Shown: positions 43,153 through 50,720 of the stretch, in pieces | Numbering within the stretch: position 1 is the stretch's first letter | Layout: every line of letters starts with the position of its first letter | From: Flavobacteriaceae bacterium UBA7684 | GTDB taxonomy: Bacteria > Bacteroidota > Bacteroidia > Flavobacteriales > Flavobacteriaceae | Assembly: GCA_002482885.1 (NCBI GenBank) | Contig: DLGW01000028.1 | Coordinates: forward strand, 1 to 50,778 | Direction: 5' to 3' | Length of the DNA stretch: 50,778 nt | Program-made: the position numbers and the translations under genes | Notes under the pieces: generated by a model | Seen by the model: only the letters and a program-made list of their open reading frames with translations | Told to the model about the DNA's origin: nothing | Database searches by the model: none

Positions 43153-43289
43153 GGGCGTTTCCCGTTCGCCTAGGCGAAGCGGGTCAGGCTGTCGCCAGTC
43201 GCTCTTTAAAACACAAAAACCTGTCCGCTTTAGCGGACAGGTTTTTATATTTTAAAGGAGCTCCAACAATGGCTCCATCCTTAACGCGG
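43153..43289 (+). repeat. Structured intergenic repeat, copy D (left arm of an inverted pair)
   Basis: The copy runs from GGGCGTTTCCCG to TTAACGCGG; GCGTT and AACGC pair. Hairpin 1 is TTCGC-CTAG-GCGAA. The core GTCAGGCTGTCGCCAGTCGC comes next. A long hairpin 2 (43203-43257) starts CTTTAAAA, ends TTTTAAAG and holds a terminator-like stem. Then comes GAGCTCCAACAATGGCTCC. It fills exactly the space between the gapN stop and the stop of the gene at 43292. Copy E at 43724-43837 repeats both cores in inverse orientation. Confidence 0.85.
43216..43246 (+). terminator. Terminator hairpin inside repeat copy D
   Basis: AAAAACCTGTCCGC and GCGGACAGGTTTTT form a perfect 14-base stem with A and T runs, so it can work in both directions, for gapN and for the converging gene at 43292. 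Confidence 0.85.
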
Positions 43290-43291
43290 GT

Positions 43292-43672
43292 TTATTTCCC
43301 CCAATTTTCATTTACAATGAGTTGCTTTGGACTAACTTTTTGATTGTATTCATAAATCCATGCAAAACAATCAAAATCAGGTAGTTCAATCATTTTTCTG
43401 ATGTATAATGAATTTTTAAGGTCATTTGGGTTATATTCTTCGTAATCGTCTAAAATATGAAGGCAACTTGGATTTTTAATCAAATACAATTGTGCAGTGA
43501 TTATTGAATTTGTACCCAGAATCAAACCTGGATATTCGCCTAAATTGTACAAACTTCCGCTAACACTACAAATTGAAACAAACTCTAAGGAATCGCTTAT
43601 TTTTAATGCTTTTCGAACATCAATTTCGCATAAAGTACCGTAAAAAACAATATGATTTACCCTATTTTTCAT
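43292..43672 (-). CDS. Gamma-glutamylcyclotransferase-like (AIG2 family) protein
   Basis: The 126-residue protein has the family fold marks: VFYGTLCE at residue 9 (substrate-binding YGTL loop), VSGSLYNLGEYPGLIL, QLYLI, the catalytic Glu in ILDDYEEYNP and late CFAWIYEYN. Family members cyclise gamma-glutamyl amines or dipeptides to 5-oxoproline, in glutathione turnover or amine breakdown; the substrate is not known here. The gene is alone and inverted relative to its neighbours. It is boxed tightly by inverted repeat copies D and E, as if carried as a unit. Confidence 0.82.
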   Translation of the reverse strand: MKNRVNHIVFYGTLCEIDVRKALKISDSLEFVSICSVSGSLYNLGEYPGLILGTNSIITAQLYLIKNPSCLHILDDYEEYNPNDLKNSLYIRKMIELPDFDCFAWIYEYNQKVSPKQLIVNENWGK

Positions 43673-43723
43673 CTGTAATTTGTAATAATTGATGTTTCAA
43701 AAATAATCAAAGTTGGGTTTACT

Positions 43724-43837
43724 CCGCGTTAAGGATGGAGCCATTGTTGGAGCTCTTTTTTATGCAGTGCAACGGAATAAAAAAAGCGACTGGCGACAGC
43801 CTGACCTGATTTGCTTTTAGCAAAGAGGGGAACGCCC
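43724..43837 (-). repeat. Structured intergenic repeat, copy E (right arm of an inverted pair)
   Basis: On the minus strand the copy starts GGGCGTTCCCC and ends TTAACGCGG, with the same cores as copy D: more than 20 bases identical in the first core and about 30 in the last. The two hairpin tips differ completely: TTTGCT-AAA-AGCAAA for hairpin 1 and TTTTTTA...TAAAAAA for hairpin 2. So the cores are conserved while the loops vary. Confidence 0.85.
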
Positions 43838-43891
43838 AAATTCCTAACAAAAATCACCTTTATTTCTTTTTAATCTATGTATTTTTAGGGT

Positions 43892-44965
43892 ATGAAAAAG
43901 TATGTGTTTTATCTCGCAATTTTGGTTTCGGTTTGGGGATGTTCTCAAAAAAAAGAAACCTATTTGCCTCAGTCTAAAACCTTGGTGGCATCGGTGTATG
44001 CATCGGGTTTGGTAAAGGCAAAAAATCAGTTTATGATTTATGCAACGGCTACTGGTGTTTTAAAAAAATGCGCTGTGGTTTCGGGTGATACGGTGACAGC
44101 AAATCAGCCATTGTTTTATTTAGACAATTTAAATGCGCAATTAGGGGCTGACAATGCTCGAGCGGCATTGGATTTAACGCAGAACAACAAATTAGACAAA
44201 ATTCAGGAAGTGGAGTTGTTGGTGGCGTCGGCTCGTGAGAAATTGGCATTAGATGAGTCGGTTTATCAACGTCAAAAACGTTTATGGGAGCAAAAAATTG
44301 GTTCAGAATTGGAGTTTGAACAAAAAAAGTTAGCGTTTGTTACTTCAAAATTGAACTATGATAATGCTTTAAATAAATTATCTCAGCTTAAAAAATCGGT
44401 GGAAACCGAATACAAACGCAATCAAATTTCGTACGATATTTCTAATAAAATAGCTAAAGATTATACGGTGTCGAGCCCGTTTAAAGGAAGAATTTACGAT
44501 GTATTTGTAAAAGAGGGTATGTTAATTACCCCGCAAACAGCATTGGCTGTTATGGGCGAAACTAATTCGTATTATGTGGAGTTAGAAATTGACGAAAACG
44601 ATATGCTTAAAATTGAATTGGGTCAGCAGGTATTATTAACCATGGACAGTTATAAAGGGCAGGTTTTTGAAGCGTTAATTACGCAAATCAATCCACTCAT
44701 GAATGAGCGAAACCGCACTTTTACAGTAGAAGCTACTTTTAAAAAATTGCCTCCTAAATTGTATCCGAATTTAACCGTAGAAGCTAATATTGTGGTGGAA
44801 ACTAAAAAAAATGTACTCACAATTCCTAAAAATTATATTTTAAAAGGTGATTCTGTTTGGGTTTCTGAAACCCATAAACGCAAAATTATTTTAGGTATTA
44901 GCGATTATGAAAACGTAGAAGTGATTAGTGGATTGAAAAAAAATGAAGCCATTTACAAACCCTAA
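43892..44965 (+). CDS. Periplasmic adaptor (HlyD/MacA-like lipoprotein) of an ABC efflux system
   Basis: The 357-residue protein starts with a lipoprotein signal (MKKYVFYLAILVSVWGCSQ, lipobox Cys at residue 17). It then has a split biotinyl-lipoyl-like domain (ATGVLKKCAVVSGDTVTANQ near 55; YTVSSPFKGRIYDVFVKEGM near 195), a helical hairpin in between (about 85-180) and a beta-barrel domain. It should link the inner-membrane permease encoded next (3 bases away) to the outer membrane. The substrate is unknown. Confidence 0.88.
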   Translation: MKKYVFYLAILVSVWGCSQKKETYLPQSKTLVASVYASGLVKAKNQFMIYATATGVLKKCAVVSGDTVTANQPLFYLDNLNAQLGADNARAALDLTQNNKLDKIQEVELLVASAREKLALDESVYQRQKRLWEQKIGSELEFEQKKLAFVTSKLNYDNALNKLSQLKKSVETEYKRNQISYDISNKIAKDYTVSSPFKGRIYDVFVKEGMLITPQTALAVMGETNSYYVELEIDENDMLKIELGQQVLLTMDSYKGQVFEALITQINPLMNERNRTFTVEATFKKLPPKLYPNLTVEANIVVETKKNVLTIPKNYILKGDSVWVSETHKRKIILGISDYENVEVISGLKKNEAIYKP

Positions 44966-44968
44966 ATC

Positions 44969-46225
44969 ATGAACTCAAATTTAATTTTAACCATTGCTTT
45001 ACGGTTGTTGTATTCTCGGATGAAACAATCGGTAGTTGCTGCTGTTGGGGTAACTTTTGGCGTGGCTATGTTTGTGACTTTGTTGAGTTTTATGAATGGT
45101 TTAAATCAAATGTTAGACGGCTTAATGCTTAATCGAACACCTCATGTTTTGTTATACAATGAGGTTAAACCCTCTGAAAATCAGCCGTTAAAAATGGTAG
45201 ATTCTTTAAAAAATAATGTGGTGATTATTGGTTCCTTAAAACCAAAAGACAGAGGCAAAGAAATTTACAATGCCTTGGCTGTTGTTCGTTCTCTTAAGCA
45301 AGATGCTCGGGTTTTTGATGTAGCCCCAAAAATTAATGCACAGGTTTTTTTTAATTCGGGTTCTATTGAAATTGCAGGTGTGGTGAATGGTATTGATGTG
45401 TTGCCTGAAGAAAAGTTATATAAAATTAGCGATTACATTATTGAAGGAGAAGTCAAAGATTTACTGCAACAAAACACGATAATCATAGGTAAGGGGCTGT
45501 CCGAAAAAATGATGTTGACCAAAGGCGATGCGGTTAAGGTAACTACTGCAAAAGGTGATTTGGCATTGCTTAAAATTGTCGGGATTTCACAAATTGGAAT
45601 TTCAGAAATTGATAATACATTTAGTTATACTTCGTTAGAAACGGCTCAAAAATTATTAGGTAAACCTAAAAGTTACATCACTGATATTCAAATTAAATTA
45701 AACGAAATGACTATTGCTCCAACGTTGGCAAAAGAGTACGCTCAAAAATATTCGGTTGATGCGTTGGATTATCAAACCGCTAATTCACAATTTGAAACAG
45801 GAAGTAAAGTAAGAACCATTATATCGTTTGCCGTTGGAATCACTTTGTTGATTGTGGCTGGCTTTGGGATTTACAATATTTTAAATATGCTCATTTATGA
45901 AAAAATGGACAGTATAGCCATACTTAAAGCCGTAGGTTTTTCGGGTAAAGATGTACGCCGTATATTTTTGTATTTATCGATGATTATTGGCTTTGCAGGC
46001 GGAATGTTTGGCTTGTTGTTTGGATTTTTATTGTCTTTTACCGTTGATAATATTCCGTTTAATACAGCGGCTTTGCCAACTATTACTACCTATCCGATAT
46101 ATTACAATGCATGGTATTACATCGTTGGAATTACGTTTGCGCTCATCACCACATTTATTGCAGGATTGTTTCCGGCGTTAAAGGCCAGTAAAATTGATCC
46201 TGTAGAAATCATCAGAGGAAAATAA
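44969..46225 (+). CDS. FtsX-like ABC transporter permease (MacB/LolC type)
   Basis: The 418-residue membrane protein has one N-terminal helix (about 18-42), a large periplasmic domain (about 45-275) and three C-terminal helices (about 280-302, 330-355 and 380-402). It ends with the FtsX/MacB signature FPALKASKIDPVEIIRGK. This architecture is shared by MacB and the lipoprotein release proteins LolC/E. The adaptor upstream favours a MacB-like efflux or secretion role. It lies between the adaptor (3 bases) and ATPase (2 bases) genes. Confidence 0.9.
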   Translation: MNSNLILTIALRLLYSRMKQSVVAAVGVTFGVAMFVTLLSFMNGLNQMLDGLMLNRTPHVLLYNEVKPSENQPLKMVDSLKNNVVIIGSLKPKDRGKEIYNALAVVRSLKQDARVFDVAPKINAQVFFNSGSIEIAGVVNGIDVLPEEKLYKISDYIIEGEVKDLLQQNTIIIGKGLSEKMMLTKGDAVKVTTAKGDLALLKIVGISQIGISEIDNTFSYTSLETAQKLLGKPKSYITDIQIKLNEMTIAPTLAKEYAQKYSVDALDYQTANSQFETGSKVRTIISFAVGITLLIVAGFGIYNILNMLIYEKMDSIAILKAVGFSGKDVRRIFLYLSMIIGFAGGMFGLLFGFLLSFTVDNIPFNTAALPTITTYPIYYNAWYYIVGITFALITTFIAGLFPALKASKIDPVEIIRGK

Positions 46226-46227
46226 CC

Positions 46228-46899
46228 ATGGAAACCGTATTACAAACCAAAGCGCTGAATAAATATTTTTACGACCCTGTAGAATTTAGGGTGTTGTCGG
46301 ACATTAATTTAGAAATTCAAAAAGGCGAATTTGTGTCTATAATAGGCAAATCGGGGTGTGGAAAATCAACGTTACTGTATTTACTATCAACCATGGATAC
46401 CAATTACCAAGGTGAAATTTATTTAGATAAACAATTACTGACAGGTAAAACAGAAGGGGAGTTGGCCGCCATACGCAACGAAAAAATAGGCTTTGTATTT
46501 CAGTTTCATTATTTATTGAATGAGTTTAGCGTACTCAAAAACGTAATGTTACCTGCTTTAAAAGGAAATAAAAAATCAGTTCAAGAAATTGAATTTGACG
46601 CTATGGAACATCTTAAAAAATTAGGCATGGCTGAGCACGCTTTAAAAATGCCCAATCAACTCAGTGGCGGACAAAAACAACGCGTAGCCATAGCACGGGC
46701 TTTAATCAACAACCCTTTGATTATTATGGGAGATGAACCTACTGGAAATCTAGATAAAAAAAACAGCGACATTGTTTTCGACATTTTTAAACAACTCACC
46801 CAAGAATTCCACCAAACCCTTTTAGTAGTTACCCACGACAATGATTTTGCCGAAAATACCCAGCGGAAAATCGTGATGGATGATGGGAAAGTTGTTTGA
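46228..46899 (+). CDS. ABC transporter ATPase (MacB/LolD type)
   Basis: The 223-residue nucleotide-binding subunit has Walker A GKSGCGKST (about residue 41), the Q-loop FVFQFHYLL, the signature LSGGQKQRVAIARAL, Walker B IIMGDEPTGNLD and the H-loop VVTHDND. It powers the permease at 44969. It is the last gene of the three-gene operon. No clear terminator follows in the 114-base gap before the umuC stop codon. Confidence 0.93.
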   Translation: METVLQTKALNKYFYDPVEFRVLSDINLEIQKGEFVSIIGKSGCGKSTLLYLLSTMDTNYQGEIYLDKQLLTGKTEGELAAIRNEKIGFVFQFHYLLNEFSVLKNVMLPALKGNKKSVQEIEFDAMEHLKKLGMAEHALKMPNQLSGGQKQRVAIARALINNPLIIMGDEPTGNLDKKNSDIVFDIFKQLTQEFHQTLLVVTHDNDFAENTQRKIVMDDGKVV

Positions 46900-47013
46900 T
46901 TCAGATTAAGAACTACAAGACAATTGCGAACACCAAACTTTTTTTTTGCCCAATCGGGGTGTTTGACGTACCATTTTCAAATTAAGGTTCGTTGACTTAT
47001 CGAAGTTTTTATC

Positions 47014-48273
47014 CTACAAATTAATAGTAATAATATCCCTCAGGTCTGTGGTGTATCGTGGGGATAATTTCTCTTGTTTCATTTTCCAGATTCTTTTGGG
47101 GTCTTGCGAGCCTAAACGTATTTTTTGTTGCCCGAATTGCGCATTGATTTTGTCAATTGCTTTCATCAGCGGTACGTGCTTTTCGTTGCGGTTGTCAAAC
47201 AATTGCGTTTGAATTTCATTTTCGGGCACAAAATCCTGAACAATAACTCCTGCTTTTTTATAAAGATATCCTTCTTTAAAAATTTGTTTCAGCGCTAAAA
47301 GTGAAAATTTAGTCAGTTCAATAGTGGAATTAGTCGCATAAGGTAATTTAATTACAATATTTCGGTTGTATTGCGGAAGATCTTTGGCGAATCGGTTGGT
47401 TTGCACAAAAACCATTAAAGAATTACAACACGATTTTTGTTTGCGTAACTTTTCTGCACACGAAGCCGTAAAGGCTGTTACCCTTTCGGCTAGTTGTTCA
47501 AATTCGGTATAATTGGTTTCAAAACTTCGGGTTGTAGCAATATTTTTTTTAGGTTGAACATCTTCTAAATCTAAAGTTGGAATGCCTTGTAAATCATGTT
47601 TTAGGCGTAAACCCACAATCGACATATTTCTCTTAACCCAATCGTCTGAAAGTTTTATAAAATCAAAAGCCGTTAAAGCGCCAATGTCTTGTAGTCGTTT
47701 TGCGTGTTTTCGGCCAATACCCCAAACATCTTCAATTTTTAACCACTTTAACGCTTTTTCACGTTTTTCGTCGGTATCAATAATATAAACTCCGTTAGTT
47801 CGTTCAGGAAATTTTTTAGCAATACGATTAGCGGCTTTCGCTAAGGCTTTGGTAGGAGCCATACCCACACTGATTGGGATTCCTGTCCATTTAACCACTT
47901 TCAATCTCATGCTTAGTCCGTGCTCTTGTAAGTTGAATAATTCAAAACCATGTAGTTTTAAAAAACACTCATCAATGCTGTAAATTTCCATGTCTGGCGA
48001 AAAATCCGATAAAATATTCATTACCCGATTACTCATGTCGCCGTACAACGGAAAATTAGTCGAAAAAACATGAACATTATTTTGTTTAAACAGCTCATCA
48101 AACTTAAATGCAGGTGCTCCCATTGGAATACCCATCGCTTTAGCCTCGTTGCTACGGGCAATCACACAACCGTCGTTATTGGATAATATCACAACCGGTT
48201 TACCGTTCAAGTCCGGACGGAAAACCCTTTCGCACGAAGCGTAAAAGTTGTTGCAATCAATAAGGGCGAACAT
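47014..48273 (-). CDS. umuC: DNA polymerase V catalytic subunit, Y family
   Basis: The 419-residue error-prone polymerase has the Y-family start MFALIDCNNFYASCERVF (metal-binding Asp6), the NNDGCVIARSNEAK steric-gate region, SIDECFLKL with the catalytic Asp-Glu pair (about 103), the helix-hairpin-helix KIEDVWGIGRKHAKRLQ and a C-terminal little-finger domain. It copies past DNA lesions when activated by processed UmuD. Its ATG lies one base after the umuD stop codon, so the two form a coupled umuDC operon. Confidence 0.95.
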   Translation of the reverse strand: MFALIDCNNFYASCERVFRPDLNGKPVVILSNNDGCVIARSNEAKAMGIPMGAPAFKFDELFKQNNVHVFSTNFPLYGDMSNRVMNILSDFSPDMEIYSIDECFLKLHGFELFNLQEHGLSMRLKVVKWTGIPISVGMAPTKALAKAANRIAKKFPERTNGVYIIDTDEKREKALKWLKIEDVWGIGRKHAKRLQDIGALTAFDFIKLSDDWVKRNMSIVGLRLKHDLQGIPTLDLEDVQPKKNIATTRSFETNYTEFEQLAERVTAFTASCAEKLRKQKSCCNSLMVFVQTNRFAKDLPQYNRNIVIKLPYATNSTIELTKFSLLALKQIFKEGYLYKKAGVIVQDFVPENEIQTQLFDNRNEKHVPLMKAIDKINAQFGQQKIRLGSQDPKRIWKMKQEKLSPRYTTDLRDIITINL

Positions 48274-48274
48274 A

Positions 48275-48724
48275 TTAAACGTTTTTAATTACGTGAGTTA
48301 CAATGCCCCAAATTAAGAAATTATTGTCAGCGGTAACCTTTAACGTTTGGTAATTTTCATTCTCGGGAATCAATAAAATTTCATCTTTATTGATTTGAAT
48401 TCGTTTCGCGGTGAATTCGCCGTCAATGTAACAAACCGCAATTTTGCCGTTGGTAGGCTCAATACTTCTGTCAATGATTAATAAATCTCCGTTTTCGATA
48501 CCCGCATTTTTAAGCGAATCGCCTTTAACTCTGCCGTAAAAAGTAGCCGATGGATGTTTGATTAAATGCTTGTTTAAATCAATACTCAAATCAATAAAAT
48601 CCAAAGCAGGAGAGGGGAACCCCGCACTAATACCACTTTCTACAAAAGGTAAATTAAGCTCCGTTTCGGTATTTGCCGAAAAGATGTCTAAAATGTTTCC
48701 TTGATGTAGTTTTAAAGATTTCAA
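48275..48724 (-). CDS. umuD: UmuD-like self-cleaving S24 peptidase
   Basis: The 149-residue protein aligns with UmuD: SAGFPSPALDFIDLSIDLN, HPSATFYGRVKGDSLKNAGI with the catalytic Ser, GDLLIIDRS, and GEFTAKRIQI with the catalytic Lys. The cleavage site is Ala-Gly (SAGF), as in LexA, not Cys-Gly as in E. coli UmuD. There is no DNA-binding domain. Self-cleavage after RecA stimulation would produce the active partner of UmuC, encoded directly downstream. I see no clear SOS operator in the 50 bases upstream. Confidence 0.92.
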   Translation of the reverse strand: MKSLKLHQGNILDIFSANTETELNLPFVESGISAGFPSPALDFIDLSIDLNKHLIKHPSATFYGRVKGDSLKNAGIENGDLLIIDRSIEPTNGKIAVCYIDGEFTAKRIQINKDEILLIPENENYQTLKVTADNNFLIWGIVTHVIKNV

Positions 48725-48777
48725 TTGTATTGTATTTCAGTTGTTTATAATTTTTTTTGAATTGTAATATTCTTTTC

Positions 48778-48862
48778 GTTGGCGCCAGCATCTTACTGGT
48801 GACCACATTACGGGAATCACTCAAACGGGATACGAGCGGGGGGTGAGCACCGGCGGGGGACT
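48778..48862 (+). other. GC-rich structured element before the accessory module
   Basis: About 85 bases are far richer in G and C than all around. The element begins GTTGGCGCCAGC, has a hairpin CGCCAG-CATCTTA-CTGGTG (48783-48801), two copies of ACGGGA (48820-48825 and 48836-48841 region), GGTGAGCACC and a G-rich end. It has no good open frame. It sits between the umuD promoter region and the promoter of the three-gene module. It could be a recombination site, a small RNA or a repeat family distinct from copies A-E. Confidence 0.5.
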
Positions 48863-48892
48863 ATAATAAAATTTGCAATCTCATAAATTGTT

Positions 48893-48921
48893 TTTGGTAA
48901 TAGTTTTAAATTATATCTTCG
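48893..48921 (+). promoter_or_regulatory. Promoter for the three-gene accessory module
   Basis: TTTG at 48893-48896 and TATCTTCG at 48914-48921 (one mismatch to TAnnTTTG) are 17 bases apart. The ATG at 48934 follows closely, so the leader is very short. Confidence 0.5.
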
Positions 48922-48933
48922 TAAAAAAAATAC

Positions 48934-49410
48934 ATGAATGATTTTGGTATAACAGAAAAATTTTTAGAAACCATAAACAATTTTCAAAATTTGAATGAAA
49001 ATTTTGATAGCATTAAAAATTTTGTAATAGCATTTATAATTTTTGCATCTTTAAACATAATTTCAATAGTTGTAAATTTGGTATTGCAGTTTAAATTAAA
49101 AAACAAAGATAAAGATATTATAAAATTTAATTTACGTGAAAGTGAGAGGATAAAGGTTCTTTTTAGATTGTACGAACTTTTGGAACAGCTTACGTATTAT
49201 AATGAAGAGTATCAAAAAGAGTATATTGATAAGGCGAATCAAATTAATCAATATATAACTAAAAATAAATTGTATATTGATAAAAGTTATATAAATATAA
49301 CTCAGGAAATGAATGATTATTTTTTGACTGTAATAGGGGATTATAGAAAAAAAGATTATAAAAATGAAATGAGACTTTTAGATGAATTTTCAAAAGAATT
49401 TAATAAATAA
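48934..49410 (+). CDS. Single-pass membrane protein with helical cytoplasmic domain (module gene 1)
   Basis: The 158-residue protein has a short N-terminal part, one strong membrane segment (about 30-52, FVIAFIIFASLNIISIVVNL) and a charged, helical domain (about 55-158) rich in K, E, N and Y. That domain has no motif I recognise. The gene is more AT-rich than the core genes. It overlaps the next gene by 29 bases, so their products are probably made together. As the only membrane protein of the module it may be the sensor, anchor or effector; this is inference from context. Confidence 0.7.
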   Translation: MNDFGITEKFLETINNFQNLNENFDSIKNFVIAFIIFASLNIISIVVNLVLQFKLKNKDKDIIKFNLRESERIKVLFRLYELLEQLTYYNEEYQKEYIDKANQINQYITKNKLYIDKSYINITQEMNDYFLTVIGDYRKKDYKNEMRLLDEFSKEFNK

Positions 49411-50431
49411 TCCAGGTAAGTACGAATTAGATTTGCAAACTTATCTTGTTGATTACGATTCGTATAATAATTTTATACATGTGCCTAACACAATTAATGC
49501 AAGTAGTATAAATTCATTCTTAAAAAGTATACAAGTAATTTATGAATTAGAAGATACTCATGCAAATGGATATATTTTAGATCTTTCTAAAATTAAAAAA
49601 ATTAATGTTCTTGGCATGTTAATGATATACAAAGTCATAGAATATTCAGTAATAAAGAAATGCTTTAATCTTCCTGCTATTCAATTTCAGGATTATATTA
49701 CAAATAAAATTAGTGAATATGGTTTTTCACCGTTAATAAATGCATATGTAAATAATTTAAATAGAGATGAAAGACTAAAAAAATTAGAAATTAAAATTAC
49801 AGATAAATTTATTCTTGCACCTCAACCTTTACTTCGTGATAGTAACTTTACTAATGAGTATCTTAGAGAAAAATTTTTACCAAAGTTGCATGAATATTAC
49901 ACAGGACAAGAAAAAATTATATCAATGATAAGTATATGCTTTTCAGAGATTTTACTTAACTTTTGGGAACATGCTGTTGAAGATACTCAGTCAATTATGA
50001 TAGCAAATGGGAATGATAATTTTATTGAAATTGCTTGTGCAGACAGTGGGAACGGTATATTGTCTACATTAAAAACTAATGAGAGGTATAGTGATTTTGA
50101 TGATTTAAAATTATTTTCGTCTTGCGTAAAGAAAAATGTTACTTCTAAAGAAAAGTCTAACCACATGGGTTTTGGACTTTGGATTCTTGATGAATTGGTT
50201 AAGGCTGCTAACGGCAGATTACATATTTATTCAGAAGGTTATCAGTATATAAATGATTATAATAAAATTAGAATTGAAAAGTGCTCTTTTTGGAGAGGAA
50301 CAATAGTGTATCTAGCATTGCCGTTAAAAAATGCTAAATCTTTAATCGATATAGAAGTATTTAGAAAATATCGAAATAATGAAATTAATAGTAAAATAAA
50401 AATTAATTATGTTGACGACGATTTATCTTGA
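49382..50431 (+). CDS. STAS-like domain fused to a GHKL ATPase (module gene 2)
   Basis: The 349-residue protein has two parts. Residues about 30-125 look like a STAS domain (HANGYILDLSKIKKINVLGMLMIYKV) without Ser or Thr at the usual phosphorylation site. Residues about 165-315 form a histidine-kinase-like ATPase: N box SEILLNFWEHA (Glu189, Asn193, His197), G1 box ACADSGNGI (Asp221), G2 box MGFGLWILDELV (Gly263, Gly265) and the final GTIVYLALPL strand. There is no histidine-kinase dimer domain, so it resembles anti-sigma kinases such as SpoIIAB/RsbW. It overlaps genes on both sides (29 and 23 bases). Confidence 0.82.
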   Translation: MNFQKNLINNPGKYELDLQTYLVDYDSYNNFIHVPNTINASSINSFLKSIQVIYELEDTHANGYILDLSKIKKINVLGMLMIYKVIEYSVIKKCFNLPAIQFQDYITNKISEYGFSPLINAYVNNLNRDERLKKLEIKITDKFILAPQPLLRDSNFTNEYLREKFLPKLHEYYTGQEKIISMISICFSEILLNFWEHAVEDTQSIMIANGNDNFIEIACADSGNGILSTLKTNERYSDFDDLKLFSSCVKKNVTSKEKSNHMGFGLWILDELVKAANGRLHIYSEGYQYINDYNKIRIEKCSFWRGTIVYLALPLKNAKSLIDIEVFRKYRNNEINSKIKINYVDDDLS

Positions 50432-50705
50432 AAAGTTTGGCCCAATAATCAGCGATAAAAGAGTGGGTGAGGATATTTATAATCAAATTATAGAAATTCT
50501 TAAAAGTAAAAATGAAGTAATTGTTGATTTAGATGGCATAATCAGTATGGCAACATTTTGCGCGAAGCAAATATTTGGGAAGTTATATATTGAACTTGGT
50601 TCTGAAAAGTTCTTTTCGGATGTTAAGATCAAGAATGCTAACAATGATATAAAAATGATTATTAATATGGGTATTAATAATGCATTAGAGGAAAGTGAAA
50701 ATTAA
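50409..50705 (+). CDS. DUF4325/STAS-like protein (module gene 3)
   Basis: This small 98-residue protein matches the STAS-like DUF4325 pattern: FGPIISDKRVGEDIYNQI (residues 10-27), EVIVDLDGIISMATFCAKQ (36-54) and IFGKLY (55-60). Ser46 and Thr49 lie where a STAS phosphorylation site is expected. DUF4325 proteins often occur next to, or fused with, GHKL ATPases like the one encoded just upstream (23-base overlap). The pair suggests a switch in which the ATPase binds or phosphorylates this protein. The match is by pattern recall and the function is inferred. Confidence 0.72.
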   Translation: MLTTIYLEKFGPIISDKRVGEDIYNQIIEILKSKNEVIVDLDGIISMATFCAKQIFGKLYIELGSEKFFSDVKIKNANNDIKMIINMGINNALEESEN

Positions 50706-50720
50706 AATTGTTCTAACTAT

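Noticed and set aside
2489..43837. Reading repeat copies A-E as integron attC sites
   Set aside because: Their ends read GGGCGTT...AACGC, with GTT first and AAC last, the reverse of the attC order, and the inner blocks do not follow attC spacing.
46929..46966. Possible terminator after the ABC ATPase gene
   Set aside because: AACACC/GGTGTT can pair but the loop is long and no T run follows the stem on the plus strand.
48725..48777. SOS operator for umuDC
   Set aside because: Only a weak GAAT/ATTC inverted repeat was seen near 48769; nothing like a repeated LexA-type box is present.
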